From a bacterium (GTDB taxonomy: Bacteria > Myxococcota > UBA727 > JAUIJE01): DNA of 64,000 nucleotides. Below are positions 53,002 to 62,284 of the stretch, piece by piece. Every line of letters starts with the position of its first letter. Positions within the stretch are counted from its first letter, which is position 1. The position numbers were made by a program, and so were the translations under genes. The DNA is taken from the NCBI GenBank assembly GCA_030431455.1, contig JAUIJE010000011.1, positions 124,001 to 188,000 of the forward strand, written 5' to 3'. Below the pieces are notes generated by a model. That model saw only the letters and a list, made by a program, of their open reading frames with translations. It searched no databases and was not told the DNA's origin.

Positions 53002-53862
53002 ATGAGTGACCCCCTGGACCTCAACCGAAAGTTCACCCTCGAGGACACCATCACCGAGGAGCAAGCCCGGTTCATGGACGTACACGGGTTTTTGCACTTC
53101 AAGCAGGTGCTCACCCCCGACGAGGTCAAGACCATCAACGACGAGGCGGACCGCATCGAGCGGGAATGGCTGGACGAGGGCCGGCGGTCGGTGTTTGGCA
53201 TTCCCCTGTTCATCGGGGACGACGCTGAGCGGGGCCACCGGATCCAGCGGCTTTGTTTTACCTCGGTGTTCTCGCCGTCGATCTCCGAGATCGTGCGCGA
53301 CGGGCGGTTCCGGCCGCTGTTGTCCCTGGTGGGGGACGACGCCCGGGTCGGAGAGCGCGAAAAGGACGGGGTGGTGATCAACACCAACATCAACCAGCCC
53401 GGCTCCGCCTATCCACGGTTGGGCTGGCACACCGACGGCTTGCGCGACCTCTTCTACCTGCGCATGCCCCAGCAAATGTTGAACTTCGGGCTCCACCTCA
53501 CCGACTGCCCCAAAGAAAACGGCGGCCTGCGCCTCATCCCCGGCACCCACAAGCAGGGCTTCTGGTCGATGGCGTTCGGCAAGGCCCACTTTGTCGACCA
53601 CCGCGTGGACAAGAACGAGATCGCGGTGGAGACCCAAGCGGGGGACATGACCGTGCACGACGGCCGGTTGTGGCACCGGGTGCAACAGTCGCCCCACGTC
53701 GGGGCCGCGTCGTTCCGCCGCACAATGTATGTGCCTTACCAGACCGGCCCCTACGAGCCGAAATCGGACCAGAGCCGCACCCCCGCGTACCACCACTTCG
53801 GCCGCGCCCTGCGCGCGCTCCGGGTGCGCACCCAAAAGCTCAAGGCCGCCCTCGCGGGCTAG
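53002..53862 (+). CDS. phytanoyl-CoA dioxygenase (PhyH) family protein
   Basis: A 286-residue non-haem iron dioxygenase. The 2-His-1-Asp site is complete: GWHTDG (HxD, near 143) and the distal His in VHDGRLWHRVQQ (near 220). RRTMYVPYQTG supplies the 2OG-binding Arg. N-terminal features FMDVHGFLHFKQVLTPDEVK and the PGTHKQGFW segment fit the family. The substrate is unknown; PhyH relatives act on lipids or small secondary metabolites. It lies 45 bp downstream of the TetR gene. Confidence 0.88.
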   Translation: MSDPLDLNRKFTLEDTITEEQARFMDVHGFLHFKQVLTPDEVKTINDEADRIEREWLDEGRRSVFGIPLFIGDDAERGHRIQRLCFTSVFSPSISEIVRDGRFRPLLSLVGDDARVGEREKDGVVINTNINQPGSAYPRLGWHTDGLRDLFYLRMPQQMLNFGLHLTDCPKENGGLRLIPGTHKQGFWSMAFGKAHFVDHRVDKNEIAVETQAGDMTVHDGRLWHRVQQSPHVGAASFRRTMYVPYQTGPYEPKSDQSRTPAYHHFGRALRALRVRTQKLKAALAG

Positions 53863-53868
53863 GGAAAA

Positions 53869-54201
53869 TCAGTGATGCGCCAAGAAGCGCTCGAGCTCGA
53901 GCAGCTCGAGGGTGAAGTCGTCCGCGGTGTCGAACTGAATGCCGATGCCGCCACCGGCGAAGCGCACCACGGTCCCGCGCAGCGCGATGGACCGCGTGGC
54001 CGATAGATTGGCGTCGCCGAGCCACACCCGAAACGAGAGCGAAGAGCGCAGCGGAGGTGGGTCGGCGGTCTCCAGGTACATTCCGCCGGCAGAGACATTG
54101 AGGCAGGTGACCTCGTGCAGGGTCCCGGCGAACTCGAAGGTCACCGGCAAACGAATGGGGAACCGCTCATGTCGGCGCCGTTCGCTCCCAGCTTCGGTCA
54201 C
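53869..54201 (-). CDS. PilZ domain protein
   Basis: A 110-residue single-domain protein. The GTG at 54201 overlaps the stop of the upstream paralogue by 4 bp. The c-di-GMP-binding residues are present: the Arg cluster in SERRRHERFPI (RxxxR) and NVSAGGM (NxSxxG). FRVWLG and GIGIQFD complete the barrel. It is probably a c-di-GMP effector or sensor subunit. Confidence 0.88.
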   Translation of the reverse strand: MTEAGSERRRHERFPIRLPVTFEFAGTLHEVTCLNVSAGGMYLETADPPPLRSSLSFRVWLGDANLSATRSIALRGTVVRFAGGGIGIQFDTADDFTLELLELERFLAHH

Positions 54202-54566
54202 GCAGGCGCCTCTTCGCCCGCGGGCGGCTCGTGGTCGGTGAGGTAGCGCTCCAGGGCCGCGAGCTCGGCGGCGTAGCTGTCCATGCGATCGAACCGGATG
54301 GCGATGGTGCCGCCCCCGAACCGGACCACCGTGCCCTTGAGCTCCAAAGGCTCGTCCCGGTCGTCGTCGTCGCGCAGCCAGATGCGGAAATTGAGCGCCA
54401 TCTGCTCGGGGGGCGCGTGATCGAGCTCGACGAGCATGCCCCCCGCAGAGACATTGACGGACTGGACGTCGAACACTTCGTCGTCGAACTCGAACTGCAC
54501 CGGCAGCTTGAGGTCGATGCGGGGGTGAGCGCGCTGCTCGGCGCCGGTGGGTTGGTTGTCGGTCAT
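54198..54566 (-). CDS. PilZ domain protein
   Basis: A 122-residue paralogue of the neighbouring PilZ protein, translated just before it. It has AEQRAHPRIDLKLPV (RxxxR) and VNVSAGGMLVE (NxSxxG), followed by LNFRIWLRDDDD and GTIAIRFDRMD. Both c-di-GMP motifs are intact. Confidence 0.88.
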   Translation of the reverse strand: MTDNQPTGAEQRAHPRIDLKLPVQFEFDDEVFDVQSVNVSAGGMLVELDHAPPEQMALNFRIWLRDDDDRDEPLELKGTVVRFGGGTIAIRFDRMDSYAAELAALERYLTDHEPPAGEEAPA

Positions 54567-54621
54567 GCTCCCCTCCTGTGCTCAGCCTATCGAGTCGACG
54601 CCCCCCCGCTTCCACGGTCGG

Positions 54622-55329
54622 TCAATCCGGGACACGCACGCGCCAGGCCACGCGCACCGACCCGTCGAGGACCAGGCGATCCAGGTCCGCGGTGGGCATG
54701 GTGTAGCGCAATGTGTAGCCGTGGTCGAACCCGGGCACGTGCACCGCGGCCCCGTCGTACCGCGGCGGACAGGTCCCGGGGGCGGGGCGGGTGATCGGCA
54801 GCAGGGCCCCCGGCTCGTCGGGGGCGAGCACGGTCGGGACCTGCTCCGGTCCCGCCGAGAGCTCGTCGAGCACCGCGGTCGACGGTTGCAGCTGGTCTGC
54901 GAACGCGCTCTCGATGCGCACGGCGCAAAGCCAGACGTCGGCCTCGAAGGGCTCGAGCGCGACGCGCTGGCCCGCCTTGAGCCGGTAGGCCACCGCGCGC
55001 ACCTCGACCGTGCACTGGCTGCCCGCGGCGTGGGCGGTCTGTTCGAGATCGAAGCGGAGCTGTTCGGTCTGGGGGGCGGGCCCACCGACGAACACCGGCA
55101 ACGAGATCGACCACTGCCGGGTCTGGGCCCCACACCCGACCGGCGGGACCGGCAGGTCGAACGTCACCGACGGCAGCGACGGCACCGGGCTGCGGACCTC
55201 ACAGACCTCGTCGACGGCGTCGCCGGGCGCGCCCGGACCGACGTAGCGGGGGGCCGGGGGCGGCGCCCCGGGGGTGCACGCCGCGGCGCACAAACAAGAC
55301 GACAAGGTGACGGCGAGAGCGCGGCTCAT
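54622..55329 (-). CDS. lipoprotein of unknown function
   Basis: A 235-residue predicted lipoprotein (signal ending CAAAC). It contains several Cys (VCEVRSP, VGCGAQ, GSQCTVEV, LCAVRIE, GTCPPRY) and a beta-rich pattern; no domain was recognised. Its start overlaps the stop of the M64-like peptidase gene by 4 bp, so the two exported proteins are co-expressed and may work together. Confidence 0.72.
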   Translation of the reverse strand: MSRALAVTLSSCLCAAACTPGAPPPAPRYVGPGAPGDAVDEVCEVRSPVPSLPSVTFDLPVPPVGCGAQTRQWSISLPVFVGGPAPQTEQLRFDLEQTAHAAGSQCTVEVRAVAYRLKAGQRVALEPFEADVWLCAVRIESAFADQLQPSTAVLDELSAGPEQVPTVLAPDEPGALLPITRPAPGTCPPRYDGAAVHVPGFDHGYTLRYTMPTADLDRLVLDGSVRVAWRVRVPD

Positions 55330-57683
55330 GATTCACCTCCACATCGGTCGGCGGGCCAGACCGCGGGGGGCGGGGGGAGCGTGACCACCACCGCGTGGTT
55401 GCCGGCGAGATCGCGCACCGCGGGCAGCGGGTCGGGGCTGAACCACGCGGGGGTGTCGTCGGGAAACGGCACCGCCAGCGTTCCCGTGCCGTCGACGAGC
55501 AGGACCGCGCCGCCGTCGTCGAGGACCAGGGCGCCACCGGGCGCGGCGACGACCAAGGGGGGCAGGTTGTCCCATTGTTCGATGTACGTGGTGCGGGCGC
55601 GGGGCACGCCGGACCCCACCGTGGGGTGCGCCGCGATCACCGCCGCCTGGCCGGCCGGGGGGAGCGCGGCGGGAAACAGCTGGGCGGATCCGCCAGCGCC
55701 GACGTGCACCGGGGCCTCGCGCACCGCGCCGCCCTCCACGAGCCACACCGCCGAGCTGGGCACGGAAAACGGGCGCAACGCTCCGTCGTCGATGGCCGCG
55801 GTGTACAGCAGGGCCGCGTCGACCTCGGGCACCCAGCCGGTGTCGTGCTCGACGGTGCGGCCGAGGGCGTCGGTGACGACCAAACGCAGCGGCGCGTCGC
55901 TGGGCACGAGGTCAACGACCACCGGCACGTCCACGAACGTCTCGCCCCAGTCGGCGCAGTTGCCCACCCGGGTTCGGTCGCGCACGGTGGTCGTGCCCGC
56001 CGGGTGATCGCCCTGGCGCACCGAGATGCGCACAATGTCGCTGCAAGTACTGACCAGGGGCCGCAGCACCAGCCGGGGCGCGACTTCGCGCAGCAGCGTG
56101 AACGGCTCGCCTTTGCTGTCCTCGAGCACGGCGAGGGTGTTGGCCACGTACAAGGCGGCAAACTGCACGGGGGGGAGCTCGACCGGCGCGGCGGGCGCCC
56201 AGGCCCCGGCGGCGAAGCCCTGCGCGGGGCCCGCGGCCCGTCGGTCCTGTGAGTGCGCGACCACCTGGCGCGGCGGGACAAACCCGGGCCCGCCGAGCAA
56301 GGCCTCGACCACCCCCGACGCGTCGGCGCGCAGCCAGGTCTCGTCGTCGACGCCGCGCAACACCACCCAGCCGTGCGGCCCGGTGCGCGCGGAGAACCAA
56401 AAGCCGCCGCTTTGAAGCGGGCCGACCTCGACGTCGCCCAAGACCGGGAACGCCGCGTCCGGAATCAAAAACGGCGGGGACACGGTCTCGTGGCCGGCGG
56501 CGTCGCGCACGGTCACGGTGATGACATCGCCGGCGGTTCGGGCCGCGAGGTCGATGACGGCAAAGGGCCCGGCGGTGAACGCCGCGGAGCCATCGGGGGT
56601 GGTCCAGCCCACCACCTCGACCGGGCCGCGCTCGTCGTGGCCGGCGCCGTAGAGGACAAGATGGGAGCCGCCGGCGTCGACCGTCCAGGTGTGGTGGACC
56701 GCGGCCGCGGGGGGCTGGGCATCGGCTTCGCAGCGCATCAACGCGATGTGTTCGGCCGCGGTGGCCGCGCACACCGGGCAAAGCGCGTCACTGGTGCCGA
56801 GCATCAGGCAGTCCGGGGTGGGGTGGAAGGGGCAGGGCCAGCGCGCGCCCCCGGGCTCGGCCCCGTCGACCAGGCCGCGCCACTTGTCCGGGCCGTCCGA
56901 TGCTGTGACATTGGGGCGGGTCAGGAGGGCAAACTCGGTGAGGGGGGGCGGGGGCCCGTGCACGCCCAGCGCGCCGTCCTCGTCACAGGTGGTGAACTCC
57001 TCGTATTCGTCGCCCAACCGAAACAGGGCGTGCCCGAGCTCGTGGCGCAGGGTGTTCAGATCATCCCGCGAGGACAGCCGCACCCCGCCGTACACGTCGG
57101 CGTTGGCCGTGCCCGCGGAGCGGCGGCTGAGCACCACCGGGGTGATCTGGGTCGACGGCGGGAAGTCCCCGTCGGCGGTGCGCGCGGCCCGCACCGCGAG
57201 GGAGACCCGGTCGTCGAGGGTGGCGATGAAGCGGCGGCCCCCGCACATCTCGGGCTCGCGCAGGTGGGCCCCGAGGGGGGTGTTGCGCCAATCGTCGTCG
57301 TCGACAAACGGCGAACGGCTCTCGAGGTCCACCCGCCAGAAGTGGAACAGGTCGGGGTGGTCCGCGATCACCACCCGGGGGTGATGGGTGAGGCCGGCGC
57401 GCAAGAGCTGCACCGCGTATCGGTATTCGTCGAGCGCATAGGCCTCGTAGCCGTCCCCGATGAACACCAGATGCTGGGCGTTTTTGTCCGCACCGCCCCC
57501 GAGATCGACCAGGGGAAGCCCGCACAGCGCGGGGAGGTGGGTGCAGTCCGCGGGGGTGTCTTCGAGTGGATAGGGGTCGATGGGTCTGGCCCCGTCGAGG
57601 AGGGTCGGGGGCTGGCCGCAGGCGGTGACGCCCACCAGCGCGCAAGGGAGCAGCAGCAGGAGGGGGGTGAGTGATTTGTGCAT
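55326..57683 (-). CDS. M64 (IgA peptidase-like) lipoprotein metallopeptidase
   Basis: A 785-residue predicted lipoprotein. The ATG at 57683 begins MHKSLTPLL, with a signal ending VTAC. The zinc site HELGHALFRLGDEYEE (near residue 213) has the HExxH-x8-D spacing of family M64 peptidases. QHLVFIGDGYEAYALDEY precedes it, as in the family. Several Cys follow (TTCDEDG, WPCPFHP, DCLMLG, LCPVCA). The C-terminal 450 residues look like beta-sandwich modules, unassigned. All visible catalytic residues are intact. It is probably secreted to the surface; the target protein is unknown. Confidence 0.8.
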   Translation of the reverse strand: MHKSLTPLLLLLPCALVGVTACGQPPTLLDGARPIDPYPLEDTPADCTHLPALCGLPLVDLGGGADKNAQHLVFIGDGYEAYALDEYRYAVQLLRAGLTHHPRVVIADHPDLFHFWRVDLESRSPFVDDDDWRNTPLGAHLREPEMCGGRRFIATLDDRVSLAVRAARTADGDFPPSTQITPVVLSRRSAGTANADVYGGVRLSSRDDLNTLRHELGHALFRLGDEYEEFTTCDEDGALGVHGPPPPLTEFALLTRPNVTASDGPDKWRGLVDGAEPGGARWPCPFHPTPDCLMLGTSDALCPVCAATAAEHIALMRCEADAQPPAAAVHHTWTVDAGGSHLVLYGAGHDERGPVEVVGWTTPDGSAAFTAGPFAVIDLAARTAGDVITVTVRDAAGHETVSPPFLIPDAAFPVLGDVEVGPLQSGGFWFSARTGPHGWVVLRGVDDETWLRADASGVVEALLGGPGFVPPRQVVAHSQDRRAAGPAQGFAAGAWAPAAPVELPPVQFAALYVANTLAVLEDSKGEPFTLLREVAPRLVLRPLVSTCSDIVRISVRQGDHPAGTTTVRDRTRVGNCADWGETFVDVPVVVDLVPSDAPLRLVVTDALGRTVEHDTGWVPEVDAALLYTAAIDDGALRPFSVPSSAVWLVEGGAVREAPVHVGAGGSAQLFPAALPPAGQAAVIAAHPTVGSGVPRARTTYIEQWDNLPPLVVAAPGGALVLDDGGAVLLVDGTGTLAVPFPDDTPAWFSPDPLPAVRDLAGNHAVVVTLPPPPAVWPADRCGGES

Positions 57684-57716
57684 AGGTGCGAGCAATAGGA
57701 CGCGCCCGCGGTGCCC

Positions 57717-57749
57717 AAAAGAGCGCCGCGCTCACACCGTGAGCGGCGC
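57717..57749 (-). terminator. intrinsic terminator after the formate dehydrogenase operon
   Basis: On the minus strand, CGCTCAC-GGT-GTGAGCG (plus four more pairs beyond a 2-nt bulge) is followed by CTCTTTT. It lies 65 bp after the fdh stop and separates it from the M64 gene. Confidence 0.75.
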
Positions 57750-57814
57750 GGCGCGTGTGTGATCTGTCGTGAATCAATCCGCGCGCCGCTTCGTCCGCAC
57801 GGGATGAACGCGGC

Positions 57815-60517
57815 CTAGGCGGGGGTGACCCGCACCGGGCAGACCTTGAACTCCGCGGTCTCGGTCACCGGGTCGTACCCCGACCCGGTGAGGTCGTTGA
57901 TGGGCACTTCCGAAAACGAGAATGAACAGAACACCGTGCCCGTGGGCGAGCGGTGGGTGGCTTTGACCCGCACGTCGACGTGACCGCGCGGGCTCTCGAC
58001 CCGGGCCTTGCCCCCGTCGGTGAGACCCCAGGCCTCGACGTCCGCGGGGTTCACTTCGAGCTCTTCCTCTTTCTGGAGGTACTCGATGCCCGACGAGCGG
58101 CCGGTCATGGTCGCGGTATGGTAATGCATCAGCCGCCGGCCGGTGGTGAGCCACACCGGGAACTTCTTGGACACCACCTCGCCCGGGGCCACGTAGTCGG
58201 TGAGCACGAACTTGCCGCGCCCCGAGGGGAACCGCTCTTCGTGCAGCCGGGGCGTGCCCGGGTGACCCTTGAACGGCACCGGCCAATGGTACTGCCCGGT
58301 CTCGATCATGTCCCAGTCGATGCCCGCGTAGATGGGCGAGAGCGAACAAAGCTCGTTGAACACGTCCTTGGCGCTCTCGTATTCGAACCCGGCGGTGCCC
58401 ATGCGCTGCGCGATTTGCGAGATGATCCACCAGTCCGGCTTGGCCCCTTTGGGGGCCACCGCTTGGCGCACGCGCTGCAGGCGCCGCTCGGTGTTGACGA
58501 ACACGCCGTCGGTCTCGCCCCAGCTCGACGCGGGGAACACCACATCGGCGAGCGCGGTGGTCTCGTTCATGAACAAGTCGAGCACCACGAGGTGGTCGAG
58601 GGCGTTGAGCGCCTTTTCGCAGTGTTCGCGATCGGCGTCCGAGGCCACCGTATTTTCGCCCACGATGAGCATGGCCTTGATTTCACCGTCGAGGATCTTG
58701 TGCAGGGCGGTGACCTTGGTGACGCCTTTTTCGGCGTCCATCTCGATGCCGTACGCCTCCGAGAACTTCCGCCGGTGGCCTTCCTCGAGCACGCTTTGAA
58801 AGCCGCAGTAGTTGTTGGGCAAGGCCCCGGAGTCGCCCGTGCCCTGGACGTTGTTCTGCCCGCGCATGGGGTTGATGCCGGTGCCGGGCCGCCCCACCTG
58901 TCCCGCGAGCAGCGCGAGGTTGGACAGGCTCTGCACATTTTGTACGCCGCAGATGTGCTCGGTGATGCCGAGGGTATAGAAAATCGCCGCCGCCCCCGCG
59001 CTGCCATACCAGCGCGCGGCCTCGACGATGTCGTCGGCGGGCACCCCGGTGATGGCCGCGACCTTCTTCGGGGTGAACTGCTCGAGATGTTCGAGATAGG
59101 CCTCGATGTTCTCGGTGCGGCGCTCGATGAAGTCCCAGTCCACGAGCCCGTCGCGGGCGATGACGTGGGCCATGCCCGAGAGCAGCGCGGTGTCCGTGCC
59201 CACCTGCAGGGGCAGGTACAGGTCCGCCATCTCCGCGAGGCGAATGCGCCGCGGGTCGGCCACGATGAGTTTCGCCCCGCGGGCGATGGCCTTTTTCAGG
59301 CGCGTGGCCGCGACCGGGTGGCACTCGGTCATGTTGGTGCCAATGCAGAAAATGACCTCGGGGAGCTCCATGTCCGCGAGGGGGTTGCTCATCGCGCCCC
59401 GTCCAATGGTGGCCGCCAGACCGGCGACAGTGGGAGCGTGTCAACCACGCGAACAGTTGTCGACGTAGTGGGTGCCGTTGTTGGCCCGGATGAACTTCTG
59501 CGTGAGGTACGAACTCTCCGACGGGGCCCGGCCCGATGCAATGGCATAGGTGGCGTACCGGTCGTGGTTCTTGGCTTTGAGAAAACCCTCGGCGGCGACG
59601 TCGAGGGCCTCTTCCCAGCTCGCGGGGACGAGTTTGCCCTCTTTGCGCACGTGGGGGGTGGTGAGCCGGTCTGTGTGGTGCACGAAGTCGAACGCGAACT
59701 GGCCTTTGACGCAGAGCGCGCCCTCGTTGGCGGGGCCGTCGAACGCGGGCTGGATGCCCACGATGCGACCGCCCTTGGTCATGATGTCGACCGAACAGCC
59801 CACGCCGCAGTAGCCACACACCGAGCGCGTCTTTTTCACCGGCGCGGGGTCCTCGGCGAAGCGCAGGGCCTTTTTGTCGGCGAGGGCGCCGGTGGGGCAG
59901 GTCTGCACGCACTGTCCGCAGAAGGTGCAGTCCGAGTCCTTGAGCAGCCCGGAAAACTCGGTGGTGATTTGGGTCGAGAAGCCGCGGTTCATGACCGAGA
60001 TGGCGAAGTCGCCTTCTTGTTCGGCACAGACGCGCACGCAGCGGTAGCAGGAGATGCAGCGGTCGTAGTCGCGCAGGATGAAGGGGTTGTCGTCGTCGGG
60101 GCGTGAGGTCCCGGACTTTTTGCCTTCGAAGCGCGCGCCGGTCACGCCGTATTCGGTGAACAGCTCGGTCATCTCCTGCGAGGCTTTGCCGCGCAGGGGG
60201 GAGACGTCGGCGTCGGGCGGGTTCTCCGAGGCCACGAGCTCGAGCAGGGTCTTGCGGTGTTTGTCGAGGGTGGCGTTTTTGGTGGTGACCACCATGCCCG
60301 CGCTCGCGGGGGTGGTGCAGGAGGCGACGGGATTGCGGTAGCCCTCGACCTCGACCACGCACAGCCTACACGCGCCAAACGCCTCCAAGCGGTCGTCGTA
60401 GCAGAGGGTGGGAATGGAGCGCGCGTTGCGCTGGGCCACCGCGTAGATGGTCTCGCCCTCGGCGAAGATCACCTCTTGGCCGTCGATGGTCATGCGCTGA
60501 TCGAGCGGCTTGTTCAT
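57815..60517 (-). CDS. fdhA: selenocysteine formate dehydrogenase catalytic subunit
   Basis: A 900-residue molybdenum (or tungsten) enzyme for formate oxidation, read through an in-frame TGA (59441-59443) as Sec359. The local sequence NCSRG-U-HAPTVAGLAATIGRG matches the active site of formate dehydrogenases. Domains in order: a 2Fe-2S ferredoxin (Cys39, 50, 53, 67); two 4Fe-4S clusters (CISCYRCVRVC near 152 and CTFCGQCVQTCP near 198); a 4Fe-4S/MGD entry (CGYCGVGC...CVKGQF); a molybdopterin domain from about 300; and an MGD-binding C-terminus. The start overlaps the upstream nuoEF-like stop by ATGA. Annotated naively, it would be split into two ORFs. Its partner is an NADH-type fusion subunit, so NAD+ is the likely acceptor. 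No FdhD or accessory gene is in the window. Confidence 0.95.
59405..59443 (-). promoter_or_regulatory. SECIS-like hairpin for Sec insertion
   Basis: Just after the UGA, the minus strand folds into a stem of six pairs (one G-U) closed by the loop GGUCU. The loop begins 22 nt from the first base of the UGA. E. coli fdhF has the same loop at the same distance, where it binds SelB. Confidence 0.85.
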
Positions 60518-62163
60518 GACGCGCCCCACTTCGCTTCGAGCTCGTCTCCAAAATACCGAATCAACGAGTCCGTGACCAATGGCGCGGCCACCCCGAGGCC
60601 GCAGGCCGAGGTCGCCTTCATCGTCGCCCCAATGTCACTGACCTCTTCGGTCCATTGCGGCAACGAACGCGGGCCCGCGTCGCCGGCCAGCCGTTCGGTC
60701 AGGCGCTGGGTCCCGATGCGACAGGGAAAACACTTCCCGCACGACTCGTGGGCAAAAAACGACATCGCCTGGCGCGCGGTCTCCACCATGTCGCGGGAGT
60801 CGTCGAACACCATCACGCCGCCCGCGCCGAGGAAGCTGCCCTTGCTACGCAGGCAGGGCTCGTCGAGGGTGACCTCGTCGAGGTCTTTGCCCCCGATGAA
60901 CCCACCGGACAGGCCGGCCATGGTCACCGCCTTGAACGTGCGACCGGGTCGCGGCCCGCCGGCCCACTCGTGCAGCAACGTGCGCAGGGACATGCCGATC
61001 GGCACTTCATAGTTGCCCGGCCGTTGTACGTCGCCGGACAGGGAGATGACTTTGGTGCCGGCGTGTTCGCCGTGGCCGAGGCCGCGGTACCACTCGGCCC
61101 CGCGGTGCAGGATGGGCGGCACGCTGCACAAGGTCTCGACGTTGTTCACCGCGGTGGGGGTCTCTTCGAACCCCGACGTCACCGGGTACGGCGGCCGGTT
61201 GCGGGGGAACGGGTGTTTGCCCTCGAGGGAGTTCAGCAGGCTGGTCTCTTCCCCGCAAATGTACGCGCCCGCGCCCCGCCGCACGTAGATGTGAAAATCG
61301 AAGTTCTGGTTGAGGATGTCGTCGCCGCAAAGGCCCATGTCGCGGGCTTGTCGCAACGCGCGCTCGAGCACCTGCAATGTCTCTGGGTACTCATAGCGCA
61401 GGTAGATGAACCCGAGCTGCGCCCCCGTCGCGTAGGCGGCGATGACCATGCCTTCGATGAGCGCGTGGGGATCGTGGTCCATCAACGCGCGGTCTTTAAA
61501 ACACCCGGGCTCGCCCTCGTCGGCGTTGCACACGATGGTCTTGCGTGCGCCTTCGGCTTCGCGCACCGCGCGCCATTTGCGCCCGGTGGGAAAGCCCGCG
61601 CCCCCCCGGCCGGCGAGGCCCGATTGGTTGACGAGGTCGAGCACGGCATCGGGCGAGAGCTTCAGCGCGGCTTCGAGCCCTTTGTACCCGTCGGTGCGGC
61701 GGTACCCGTCGAGGGTGGCGCGCCCGGGTTCGCGAATGTGGGCGAACACGCACTCGGTCCCGCGGGCGGGCGGGGGCAACGGCGAGCTTCGCGCCTCGAG
61801 GGCATTATTGCTCGGGCCCACTTTGGTCACGTTGCCGAACAGCACCGGCACGGGGTCATCGCACCGGCCCGAGCAGGGCATGGCCTCCCCGTCGAGGGCG
61901 GCGCGCATGGTCTCGGCCCCGCGCAGGCAACACACGGGGCCGTCACACACCCGGGGACGCGCTTGGCCCCCCGGCGTCCGGCTGAGGTGGTGGTAGAATG
62001 TCACTGTACCGAACAAGTCGGCCTTGGGGATGCGCAGCCGCTCGCTGATGGCGAGGATGGCGGCGTCCGACACGTGCCCGTCGCGCTCATGAAACGCGTG
62101 CAAGATGGGCAGCAAGGGGGCCGGCTCGTCCTCGTAGCGGGCAAAGATGTCTTCGTCGTGCAT
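60514..62163 (-). CDS. NuoE-NuoF fusion (NADH-type subunit of formate dehydrogenase)
   Basis: A 549-residue fusion. Residues 15-110 are NuoE-like: helices LLPILHAFHERDGHVSDA, LFGTVTFYHHL and the 2Fe-2S site Cys73, 78 and 97, 101. The C-terminal 410 residues are NuoF/HoxF-like: GRGGAGFPTGRKW (FMN/NADH), CNADEGEPGCFKDR, GEETSLLNSLEGK and the 4Fe-4S site SCGKCFPCRIGT...C. It supplies NAD(H) binding to the formate dehydrogenase encoded directly downstream, with an ATGA overlap. GAGGG lies before the ATG at 62163. The NuoE part is short, with an 18-residue gap between the Cys pairs, against around 35 in typical NuoE. Confidence 0.9.
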   Translation of the reverse strand: MHDEDIFARYEDEPAPLLPILHAFHERDGHVSDAAILAISERLRIPKADLFGTVTFYHHLSRTPGGQARPRVCDGPVCCLRGAETMRAALDGEAMPCSGRCDDPVPVLFGNVTKVGPSNNALEARSSPLPPPARGTECVFAHIREPGRATLDGYRRTDGYKGLEAALKLSPDAVLDLVNQSGLAGRGGAGFPTGRKWRAVREAEGARKTIVCNADEGEPGCFKDRALMDHDPHALIEGMVIAAYATGAQLGFIYLRYEYPETLQVLERALRQARDMGLCGDDILNQNFDFHIYVRRGAGAYICGEETSLLNSLEGKHPFPRNRPPYPVTSGFEETPTAVNNVETLCSVPPILHRGAEWYRGLGHGEHAGTKVISLSGDVQRPGNYEVPIGMSLRTLLHEWAGGPRPGRTFKAVTMAGLSGGFIGGKDLDEVTLDEPCLRSKGSFLGAGGVMVFDDSRDMVETARQAMSFFAHESCGKCFPCRIGTQRLTERLAGDAGPRSLPQWTEEVSDIGATMKATSACGLGVAAPLVTDSLIRYFGDELEAKWGAS

Positions 62164-62284
62164 CGACCCTCACGCTACCGCGTCGGTGTCCGGACACAAC
62201 AATGGTGTGCGGCTGCTGCACCGCGTCAACGCCGCCCCTTGCACGATGGCGGGCGCGGTGGGACGACCACCACAAGGAGCGCCC

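Noticed and set aside
57815-60517. Formate dehydrogenase as two genes or a pseudogene
   Set aside because: The single TGA sits at the known Sec position, with a SECIS-like hairpin, and the frame is otherwise intact.
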